Assembly (NCBI GenBank): GCA_002296525.1
Contig: DBIA01000008.1
Location: 1 to 6,806 of the forward strand
DNA: 6,806 nucleotides
Direction of reading: 5' to 3'
DNA from: Candidatus Neomicrothrix sp. UBA814
GTDB taxonomy: Bacteria; Actinomycetota; Acidimicrobiia; Acidimicrobiales; Poriferisodalaceae
The position numbers and the translations under genes were made by a program. Below, piece after piece: positions 1 to 5,559 of this stretch. The notes under the pieces were generated by a model. The model was not told where the DNA came from, made no database searches, and was given only the letters and a program-made list of their open reading frames with translations. Each line of letters begins with the position of its first letter. Position 1 is the stretch's first letter.

Positions 1-970
1 CGTCGTTGGGTAACTGCACCTGTTCAAAGAAGGGCGCTCCACCTTCGCCGGCCGGCGCATCGCCGACGTGGTTGAGCTTGGCCCCAACGAGTTGCGGTCC
101 TGTGCCGTAGCCCGTGGCGCCCTCGCCTTCCCAGGTGAGTCCGACACCGCTCTCTTCGCCATCGGGCCCGAGGAAACGCAGCGGCGTGCCGTCGTCCACG
201 ATCTCGAGTTTGGCCGGGTAGACCGCGCCGACCTCTCCAGGTGCACCTCGGTTGCCGAAGTCGCCGAAGACGACGACCGTGTTGCGCTCGTTGAGCTCCC
301 AGTTCGGCACAAGGCCGGCGGAGTTCGGCACTACCTGGTCGCCGTTGCTCAGGGTGAACAGGAAGTCCTCCGGATGCACCGTCGAACCCAGCACGGGCCA
401 GGTGAACACCACCGGGAGCCCGTCGTCGTAGTCGGGCGAGTCGTCTGCCGTGCCTCGGTACAAGGCGTTGATCCCGACCGCCGTTGCCCCGCTGACGATC
501 GGGGCGTCGGCGCACTCAGGCAAGTAGTAGGAGCCTCCGGCGGCACGGACGGTCTCGAGGTCCGTGTCGGGGAGGCCGATCACTCCGTCGAACCCCATTC
601 CCGCGGACAGGATCGCCAACTCAGGACCCCACAGGTCCGCGGCGATGATCCGGTCGTCGAGGAACGCCGGTGGGGAGTCGTCAGCGTCGGGGCCTGCAGC
701 GCCGAGTCCAACCGGCGACGACGGGAGCGGTGTGTCAGCTGCTACCTCCTCGGTCGCCTCGTCCTCGGCTGCCCGAGACTCCGGAGCGGATCCGGGGTCT
801 GGTTGGTCGTTTGCGTCCGGAACACCGGCGTCGCTGCGGTCCTTGACCGATCGTTCATCGGTCGCGTTGCTGCCGCAGCCGAGGGCGAACAGCGTGGCGG
901 CCAGGAGCGCAATCAGCAACCGCACTCGGAAGCGGTCTCGGTGTCGATCTGCATTCCCTCGTTTCAACAC
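1..970 (-). CDS. Secreted lipoprotein of unknown function, 3' end outside the window
   Basis: An open frame runs without a stop from the GTG at 970 to the left edge (323 codons); the C-terminus is missing. I chose this start because GAGGAG (981-986) lies 10 bases upstream. GTG at 925 (residue 16) and ATG at 1060 are in-frame alternatives without a good ribosome site. Residues 1-17 are arginine-rich. A hydrophobic segment (18-31) then ends in the lipobox ALGC with Cys32, so a type II lipoprotein signal peptide is likely and the mature protein should be anchored outside the membrane. Residues 33 to about 95 form a D/E/P/A-rich linker. A folded domain follows, including PVVFTWPV (186-193) and NERNTVVVFGDFGNRG (227-242). 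I recall similar NER...FG(D/E)FGN strings in secreted proteins of unknown function but cannot name a family. Codons are strongly G/C-ending, unlike the other genes here. It is isolated from its neighbour by about 500 bases. Confidence 0.8.
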   Translation of the reverse strand, partial: MLKRGNADRHRDRFRVRLLIALLAATLFALGCGSNATDERSVKDRSDAGVPDANDQPDPGSAPESRAAEDEATEEVAADTPLPSSPVGLGAAGPDADDSPPAFLDDRIIAADLWGPELAILSAGMGFDGVIGLPDTDLETVRAAGGSYYLPECADAPIVSGATAVGINALYRGTADDSPDYDDGLPVVFTWPVLGSTVHPEDFLFTLSNGDQVVPNSAGLVPNWELNERNTVVVFGDFGNRGAPGEVGAVYPAKLEIVDDGTPLRFLGPDGEESGVGLTWEGEGATGYGTGPQLVGAKLNHVGDAPAGEGGAPFFEQVQLPND

Positions 971-1487
971 TTCGCCGTCGCTCCTCGCATCGATGCCCCC
1001 GGCGGAGTCCGGATGCCGGGTCCACTCAGTAAGACCCTCCAACAATAGGAATTTGTGCATGGACGAAGCTTGCGATCTATTCCTAAGAAGAACCTTAAGA
1101 TCTTGCAAAAACGGTACAAAAGGCCTCATTACGCTGTGAGAGGGTAGCAGCATGCCGCACATTGCCCCTCAGTGGCTCATTGTGCGGTCAGAAGGGCTCC
1201 ACTTGAGGACGGCATGACTGACTCCGCAGCATCCACCGGAAAGGGCTCTCGCTCCAGATGTGCTCGCGCCGAACACAAGACCGTCGCCGTCTCTACGCGG
1301 CTGCTCAGCTCGAAGTGCTGCACGACCACAAGAACCAACGTGCCCGGCAAGATTCAAGTCGACTTGGACGCTTTAGTGGCAGGAGAGCAAGGGCGAGTTG
1401 GGATTGCCAACGACTAGAACTATTAGCAAACCTCAACATTGATTTTATTGGTAGCGCTGGGGACGAACGCTAGCTCGATCGCATGCA
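971..1487. other. Gene-poor stretch between the lipoprotein and WD40 genes
   Basis: I see no convincing gene in these 517 bases. Short frames on both strands (for example 1172-1417 plus, 1169-1357 minus) lack a ribosome site and recognisable protein character. The part near 1051-1130 is AT-richer (about 42% GC) and should hold the minus-strand promoter of the lipoprotein. A weak candidate is TTGCAA (1103-1108), 17 bases, then TAGGAA (1080-1085), matching consensus poorly. The part near 1141-1400 is about 60% GC and contains the inverted repeat at 1155-1187. No U-tract terminator follows the WD40 stop; the only nearby pairing is a 5-base TAGCG/CGCTA (1452-1472) without a T run. The compositional change in the window falls in this stretch. 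Confidence 0.5.
1155..1187. repeat. Inverted repeat CCGCACA / TGTGCGG
   Basis: CCGCACA (1155-1161) pairs perfectly with TGTGCGG (1181-1187) across 19 bases. An inner GCC/GGC pairing (1164-1166 with 1174-1176) could extend the stem. It has no T run on either strand, so it is not a typical terminator. It could be an operator or a short structured RNA element, or chance. No gene is closely attached to it. Confidence 0.3.
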
Positions 1488-2504
1488 TTAGAGGGCGGAG
1501 GAGGACACCTCGCCATCGGCCCTAGCGATGAGGAGGTTCTCATCAGTGACCCAGCGAAGTCTGCTTGTTGGTACTTCAGACTCAAAGATTCTTGCCGGTA
1601 TTAAGTCTTCGCCCGCCTTATTAGGACTAGGCCAAACGATGGTGCGTCCATCGCCTCCACCTGTCGCCAACCATTGACCAGACGGTGCCCATGCAAGATC
1701 CTCAATATGTTTTTCATGACCGGAGGATGCTGCTGGGGTTGTACCGGCGGGTCCCCTCTTTCCAAAATCCCAAACCGTTAGGTCACTGAGACAAGCTACT
1801 GCGAGCCAACGACCGTCAGGACGAAAGGCAAGGCGCTCAATTTTGGAGGCATATCCCCCCATCGAAAGCTCTCGACCGCTCCAAAGCTTCCACAAATGCA
1901 CAGTTGAGTCTTGCGCGCCTGCGCAGGCCCACTTCCCGTCAGGCGACACAGCGAGGGCCAACAGTGACCCCTTCCAGTCGAAGCGTCGCCTCCGGCCGCT
2001 TCGAGGCCCCGCCACGTCATGCCAGCTAATTCCGCCGTAGGCAGCAGCACCAACACGTGTACCATCCGACGACCACGCAACGTCAGTGACCGTAGAGATT
2101 TGCTCGTCAAAATCGTGAAGCTCTAAACCGTCTTCATTGACAACCTTAAGGCTTCGCCCAGCTCCGATAGCAAGCATCGTTTCCGCAGGTGACCAGGCGA
2201 GTGCAGTCACCCAGCCTGAGACCTGAATTACTTCAATAGGGGAACCTTCTTCGCTGTACAAACGGACGACTCCGTCTTGGCCTCCCACGGCAAGACGCCG
2301 CCCATCACTTGACCAAGCTGCACTCAACGCTCCCATATCATGTGGATGGAGGGCTTCACTTGACCCGTCAGAAGTGCTCAGAAGCACGACGTCACCCGCC
2401 AACGAACCGGCAACTGCCTGTACCGAGTTAGGGGCCACTTCGAGTACCGAAACGTAATCCTCTAGAACAACCCGCCACCTCAGAGTGGCTGCGTCTATTT
2501 TCAT
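1488..2504 (-). CDS. WD40-repeat beta-propeller protein coupled to the CobW-type GTPase
   Basis: This 338-residue protein begins MKIDAATLRW. The frame stays open to 2660, but the ATG at 2502-2504 overlaps the GTPase stop as ATGA, which fixes the start and implies translational coupling. About seven propeller blades are visible, each with an AWSSDG- or SPDG-type turn and a closing W/Y strand: residues 60-83, 98-122, 138-162, 180-206, 221-246 and 265-291, with the N-terminal 10-45 and C-terminal 305-338 strands probably closing the ring. There is no signal peptide or membrane segment, so it should be cytosolic. WD40 propellers generally act as protein-binding scaffolds, and no catalytic motif is seen. 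Its one-to-one coupling with a G3E GTPase suggests it binds that GTPase or its client; this is inference. Codon use and GC resemble the upstream genes. The WD40 assignment is strong; the specific role is unknown. Confidence 0.9.
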   Translation of the reverse strand: MKIDAATLRWRVVLEDYVSVLEVAPNSVQAVAGSLAGDVVLLSTSDGSSEALHPHDMGALSAAWSSDGRRLAVGGQDGVVRLYSEEGSPIEVIQVSGWVTALAWSPAETMLAIGAGRSLKVVNEDGLELHDFDEQISTVTDVAWSSDGTRVGAAAYGGISWHDVAGPRSGRRRRFDWKGSLLALAVSPDGKWACAGAQDSTVHLWKLWSGRELSMGGYASKIERLAFRPDGRWLAVACLSDLTVWDFGKRGPAGTTPAASSGHEKHIEDLAWAPSGQWLATGGGDGRTIVWPSPNKAGEDLIPARIFESEVPTSRLRWVTDENLLIARADGEVSSSAL

Positions 2505-3481
2505 ACGACGCAGGACTTGAAGCCCGCTTCTAGCGAGGCTCTGTCCAAGTTCCGACCTATGAAGACAAGGCGGTTGCGCCGTTCGCCGGATCCCCAGACA
2601 CCATTCGGCCGACCATCGAGGAGCATATGAACACCTTGGAACACGTACCGTTCCTCCCACCCTGCTATTGACAGAATTCCCTTCGAACGGAATATGTCGG
2701 TGCCTTTTGTTCGTAAGAGGTCACTCAACCAATCGTTTAGCCTGTCCAAGTCAAGGTCACCATCGATCTCTATACCTACTGACGTAACCGTTAAATCGTG
2801 CTGATGTTCTGCGTTTGGGTCCAAGAACTCCGGATCATCTTCCAAAACGCGGTCAAGGGAGAATGCACCGACCTCAAGAATCGCGTCGAGCTCTATTTTC
2901 CCTTGTTGAGTCCTGACAATAGGAGCAAGCGGATTTACTTCTCGAATGCGCGCTTCCACTGCATCGAGCTCATCGTCATCAGCGAGGTCAATCTTGTTAA
3001 GCACGATCCTGTCTGCGAAGGCCAACTGCTCTACCGCTTCGTTCTCCACACCCGGTGGTTTCTCTTCATCTAGGTGGGGAAGTAGGAATTTGGCATCGAC
3101 GACCGTGACAATGGCATCAAGGCGCAGCTGAGCAGCCATTTCGTCATCAACGAAGAATGTTTGCGCGACCGGTGCGGGGTCTGCAAGTCCGGTTGTCTCG
3201 ATCAGAATCTGATCGAATCGGTCTTTTCGACGCATTAAATTGCCAAGAATCCGAATTAGGTCGCCGCGCACTGTGCAGCAAATGCAACCGTTGTTCATCT
3301 CGAAAATTTCTTCTTCCGCGTCGAGAACTATTGCGTCGTCAATGCCGACTTCGCCAAATTCGTTTTCTATTACCGCTATCCGCTTCCCATGCTGCTCTGT
3401 CAAAATATGGTTCAACAAGGTGGTCTTGCCAGCTCCCAGAAAGCCCGTCAACACAGTCACTGGAACACGATCATCAGCCAT
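2501..3481 (-). CDS. CobW/COG0523-family G3E GTPase, probable metal (zinc) chaperone
   Basis: From the preferred ATG at 3481 the protein has 326 residues; an in-frame ATG at 3505 would add eight. Motifs of the family appear in order: Walker A GFLGAGKTT (13-21), the metal-binding CxCC motif (Cys66, Cys68, Cys69 in GCICCTVR), ETTGLADP (95-102), and the guanine-specificity motif NKID (162-165). A short EHQHD patch (225-229) takes the place of the long histidine run of some relatives. A C-terminal CobW_C domain (about 230-326) ends in a GFKSCVV tail. COG0523 proteins bind metal through CxCC and use GTP to deliver it; many bacterial ones are zinc-responsive. No cobalamin gene is present here, so a CobW role in B12 synthesis is not supported. 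A Zur-like palindrome (3489-3505) overlaps the upstream ATG, which favours the 3481 start. No strong Shine-Dalgarno precedes either ATG. It is cotranscribed with the WD40 gene (4-base overlap). Confidence 0.93.
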   Translation of the reverse strand: MADDRVPVTVLTGFLGAGKTTLLNHILTEQHGKRIAVIENEFGEVGIDDAIVLDAEEEIFEMNNGCICCTVRGDLIRILGNLMRRKDRFDQILIETTGLADPAPVAQTFFVDDEMAAQLRLDAIVTVVDAKFLLPHLDEEKPPGVENEAVEQLAFADRIVLNKIDLADDDELDAVEARIREVNPLAPIVRTQQGKIELDAILEVGAFSLDRVLEDDPEFLDPNAEHQHDLTVTSVGIEIDGDLDLDRLNDWLSDLLRTKGTDIFRSKGILSIAGWEERYVFQGVHMLLDGRPNGVWGSGERRNRLVFIGRNLDRASLEAGFKSCVV

Positions 3482-3488
3482 ATCAGCG

Positions 3489-3505
3489 ATGATAATGGTT
3501 CTCAT
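3489..3505. promoter_or_regulatory. Putative Zur/Fur-family operator upstream of the CobW-type GTPase
   Basis: Read on the minus strand the site is ATGAGAACCATTATCAT. The arms ATGAGAA and TTATCAT are inverted repeats with one mismatch around a 3-base centre. The inner 15 bases differ at two positions from TGATAATCATTATCA, the form I recall for actinobacterial Zur boxes. It starts six bases downstream of a TATAAT-like hexamer and 7 bases before the preferred GTPase start, the right place for a repressor. Zur control of COG0523 GTPases is established in several bacteria; its operation here is inference. Confidence 0.5.
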
Positions 3506-3510
3506 TTCTA

Positions 3511-3516
3511 ATTACA
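3511..3516 (-). promoter_or_regulatory. Candidate -10 element for the GTPase-WD40 operon
   Basis: The minus strand reads TGTAAT, matching TATAAT at five of six positions. Transcription would start near 3504, inside the Zur-like palindrome, leaving about 23 bases of leader before the ATG at 3481. No good -35 hexamer lies 16-18 bases upstream. The pair could instead be transcribed by read-through from the tRNA, since no terminator is seen after it. Confidence 0.3.
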
Positions 3517-3574
3517 CGACAGCTTTGGATCGTCGACCCGACGCAGGCGACGCACAAATTTCCGACGTAAACGC

Positions 3575-3662
3575 TGGTGTCGGAGGGGGGACTTGAACCC
3601 CCACACCCTTAACGGGCACTAGATCCTTAGTCTAGCGCGTCTGCCAATTCCGCCACTCCGAC
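3575..3662 (-). tRNA. tRNA-Leu, anticodon AAG by inspection, CCA encoded
   Basis: All arms can be folded by eye. The acceptor GTCGGAG pairs with CTCCGAC. The D-stem is GCG/CGC with a GAATTGGCAGA loop. The anticodon stem CTAGA/TCTAG encloses the seven-base loop CTAAGGA. A long variable arm of the class II type (CCC...GGG) follows, then T-stem GGGGG/CCCCC with loop TTCAAGT. The discriminator is A (3578) and CCA is encoded (3575-3577). With T33 fixed by the five-base-pair stem, the anticodon is AAG at 3626-3628, reading CUU and, if A34 is deaminated to inosine, also CUC and CUA. The long variable arm, discriminator A and leucine anticodon agree on leucine. The usual bacterial tRNA for this box is GAG. 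It lies 94 bases after secG and 93 bases before the preferred GTPase start. Confidence 0.95.
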
Positions 3663-3666
3663 GCCG

Positions 3667-3682
3667 TTCCGGTTGTCCGGAA
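3667..3682. repeat. Short perfect hairpin just upstream of tRNA-Leu
   Basis: TTCCGG (3667-3672) and CCGGAA (3677-3682) form a perfect six-base-pair stem with a four-base loop, four bases before the tRNA 5' end in transcription order. There is no T run, so it is not a standard terminator. It could mark a processing boundary between secG mRNA and the tRNA, or be chance. Confidence 0.35.
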
Positions 3683-3739
3683 GAAGGACTACTCTACCAA
3701 CGTCCTCAAAGTTGCCAACATAACCCGGTCGCTCTCAAT

Positions 3740-3763
3740 CGCCTCAAGAAACAGGCTTAGGCG
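3740..3763 (-). terminator. Hairpin spanning the secG stop codon (weak terminator candidate)
   Basis: On the minus strand CGCCTAAG pairs with CTTGAGGCG around the loop CCTGTTT, giving eight base pairs with one bulged base. The secG TAA lies in the 5' arm. No uridine run follows, so intrinsic termination is unlikely to be strong. It could end the glycolysis-secG transcript partially or protect its 3' end. Confidence 0.3.
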
Positions 3764-3987
3764 AGTAATAGACCCAATATCAAAGTAGTGAAACCGAAGG
3801 TGACTGCTACAACCACCGTAATGCGGCTGAGGTTTTTTTCTGCGACTGTTGACCCGGCAGCGGTTGCACCGACACTCCCTCCGAACATGTCGGAAACACC
3901 TCCACCTTTGCCGCTGTGCAGCAACACAAGGCCCACAAGTGAGAATGCAGAGATTAGATGCAAAGCACCAACTATCCAGGTCAACAC
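3757..3987 (-). CDS. secG: Preprotein translocase subunit SecG
   Basis: The 76-residue protein has the normal SecG size and plan: a membrane helix at about 3-23, the cytosolic loop signature HSGKGGGVSDMFGG (24-37) continuing into SVGATAAGSTVAEKNLSR, and a second membrane helix at about 56-75. SecG is the small accessory subunit of the SecYEG channel and assists SecA-driven export at the cytoplasmic membrane. The start is GTG at 3987, with TTG at 3984 as an alternative; no Shine-Dalgarno sequence is visible close by, and an in-frame stop (TAG) lies about 50 bases upstream. It follows the thioredoxin-fusion gene by 66 bases. Position downstream of pgk-tpiA is the expected actinobacterial context, except for the gene in between. 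Identification is strong. Confidence 0.93.
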   Translation of the reverse strand: MLTWIVGALHLISAFSLVGLVLLHSGKGGGVSDMFGGSVGATAAGSTVAEKNLSRITVVVAVTFGFTTLILGLLLA

Positions 3988-4053
3988 AGGGAAGATGGTA
4001 CCAGCGTCTCTCCACGACTCCTCGATCTCAAGCCGCTAGATCGAGAACGCAAG

Positions 4054-5550
4054 TTAGCTACCGATCCGGTGAGTAATTGGCGTGCTTCCCTTGCTCCCTG
4101 GAACCCAACCCTCCAAAATCGCCGAGAAGCCCCCCGCTCCTCCCCCAGCCCGAACAATCATCGGTGACCACTCCGGGAGTTTGCGGATCTCACGCCCGGG
4201 TTGAGAGCCAAATACCGTCTCCTCGCTCGACGACAGCGGTAGACCTTCTTCAATACCCAAAGCACCTCTCGCTGAAAGTTCAGGATCCATTTGAAGCAAG
4301 GGCTCCAACTCCTGATAAAACCTCGCCTTTGACCATCCTGCCCCGGCGAAGACATTCATATGCTCGGGGGTCATAACAATCATCGCTTCACTCGGAAGTT
4401 TGCGGTTACCAACTGCTTGTAGTTGCTGAGCCAAAGTCCGGATCAACGACTCAGGCGTTCGGGAGATTTGATCTATGCAACCAATAGGTCCGTGCCCCGC
4501 GAACAAAGTGACCGTGTTGTCGCCTCGTTCGAAACCCCGAGTGACGGAAAGTGGGTCCCACCCCTCAGGCAGATTTTCTTCATCCTCCGCAAAGCACCAC
4601 CCAACTTTAGATGGGGCCCCCAACGCTGACCGATCAATTCCACCCACCCCGGGTTTGCCACCGCCAACGTTTCTTACAATCAGCTGCAGTGCCCGCCCTA
4701 TTGTGGAATTTGCCCTGTTGCCTTGCCCTAACGCGTTCTTATCCACATTCATTCCGATTTGCCGCCGAATCGGGCCGTTGACGATAATGATCGGACCGGA
4801 GAACCATAGGGTGCACAGGAGACCGTGCATGTTGAACTGGTCAGTGCACGCTGCCTCAACCGCCGCCAACACCACTGGCAGGTACTCCGGTTTGCATCCC
4901 GCCATAACAGCATTAATCGCAACTTTTTCCACAGTGCAGGAATTGAGTGTCGGAGGGACGATTGCCACAATTTCGTCTGGCTGGCGCACAGTTCCCGTTA
5001 GCATGCGCGCTACTCGCTCCTCGGTGGGCGGAACCACAGGCAGCCCATCGGACCACCCTCGATCGAACATTGCATCGAATTCGTCCTCAAGGGTCGCGAA
5101 TTCCACAAGCCGACTTTGGGTTAAGCGATCTCCGAATTTCAGATCTAGCGAATCCGCCAAATTGGGGTCTACGGACAAAGATCCGCATCCAGGACGCATA
5201 TCGGGCAGGTCGCTACCCAGATCATCGACTCCAGACATCGCTTCCCAATCGGAACGGCTCCACCCGACAGTGCGAGCTAACTCCACTCCGTCTTGCACAA
5301 ACATTAAGGTCGGTACCGTTTCTATGTCGTAATGCCATGAAAACTCTAAAGTTCGGTCGTCGATCTTATTTGTGATTACTTCCGGAAAATCAGGGTCGTC
5401 TTGGGTATAGACGGTAACGCCCGGGCCTCGCTGGTTGATCTCTTCGAGGACCGGTGCAATATCAACGCAAGTAGGGCAGTCTCGTTTCACAACGGCAATG
5501 AGGCCATCTCGGAGTGCTGGGCGGCTGGGACTCGACTGAGCAGGGGACAT
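4054..5550 (-). CDS. Thioredoxin-like domain fused to a large conserved domain of unknown function (possibly UGSC-related)
   Basis: Length is 498 residues. Residues 15-105 look like a thioredoxin fold: redox motif CPTC (Cys25, Cys28) after a beta strand, and the cis-proline motif VPT (Pro80) before TLMFVQDG. A linker contains RPGCGS (Cys122). The large C-terminal domain (about 150-498) has WSDGLPVVPPTEERV (166-180), VPPTLNSCTVEKVAINAVMAGC (198-219), SGPIIIVNGP (251-260), ALGQGNRANSTIGRALQL (273-290), FAGHGP (350-355), GWSKAR (405-410), and a glycine-rich GGGAGGFSAILEGW (469-482) ending in GSTPIT. Nine cysteines are present. There is no signal peptide, so it should be cytosolic. I recall such proteins being annotated as thioredoxin-family or UGSC-type (seleno)proteins; the reaction is unknown. 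Cys122 is encoded by TGC, not a selenocysteine TGA. It starts 9 bases after the tpiA stop, implying one transcript, although no clear Shine-Dalgarno is visible. A thiol-dependent enzyme is likely; its substrate cannot be inferred. Confidence 0.85.
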   Translation of the reverse strand: MSPAQSSPSRPALRDGLIAVVKRDCPTCVDIAPVLEEINQRGPGVTVYTQDDPDFPEVITNKIDDRTLEFSWHYDIETVPTLMFVQDGVELARTVGWSRSDWEAMSGVDDLGSDLPDMRPGCGSLSVDPNLADSLDLKFGDRLTQSRLVEFATLEDEFDAMFDRGWSDGLPVVPPTEERVARMLTGTVRQPDEIVAIVPPTLNSCTVEKVAINAVMAGCKPEYLPVVLAAVEAACTDQFNMHGLLCTLWFSGPIIIVNGPIRRQIGMNVDKNALGQGNRANSTIGRALQLIVRNVGGGKPGVGGIDRSALGAPSKVGWCFAEDEENLPEGWDPLSVTRGFERGDNTVTLFAGHGPIGCIDQISRTPESLIRTLAQQLQAVGNRKLPSEAMIVMTPEHMNVFAGAGWSKARFYQELEPLLQMDPELSARGALGIEEGLPLSSSEETVFGSQPGREIRKLPEWSPMIVRAGGGAGGFSAILEGWVPGSKGSTPITHRIGS

Positions 5551-5559
5551 AAGTTGATA

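Noticed and set aside
68..1048. 326-codon open frame on the plus strand, plus a second at 564-1139
   Set aside because: They are antisense to the lipoprotein, whose frame has a signal peptide, lipobox and protein-like composition. High GC keeps stop codons rare on the opposite strand.
1172..1417. 81-codon plus-strand frame in the gene-poor stretch
   Set aside because: It has no Shine-Dalgarno, no recognisable motif, biased Arg/Ser/Thr content, and overlapping frames on both strands of similar length.
2505..2660. Upstream extension of the WD40 frame to an ATG at 2660
   Set aside because: It would overlap the conserved GTPase C-terminus by over 150 bases and adds Arg/Cys-rich sequence unlike a propeller. 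The ATGA junction at 2504 is the natural start.
2501..3481. CobW as a cobalamin biosynthesis gene
   Set aside because: No cob gene is nearby, and the CxCC G3E type with a Zur-like site fits a metal chaperone better.
4788..4802. GATAATGATCGG string resembling a half Fur/Zur box
   Set aside because: It encodes the conserved GPIIIVNG strand of the fusion protein and is not a palindrome of the right form or near a promoter.
4949..4960. Eleven bases (GTGTCGGAGGG) shared with the 3' end of tRNA-Leu, considered as an attachment site
   Set aside because: It lies inside conserved coding sequence for VPPTLNS, is on the wrong side of the tRNA for a standard island, and no integrase is present.
4475..5332. 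285-codon open frame on the plus strand
   Set aside because: It is antisense to the thioredoxin-fusion gene, has low-complexity Ser/Pro/Arg composition and no ribosome site.
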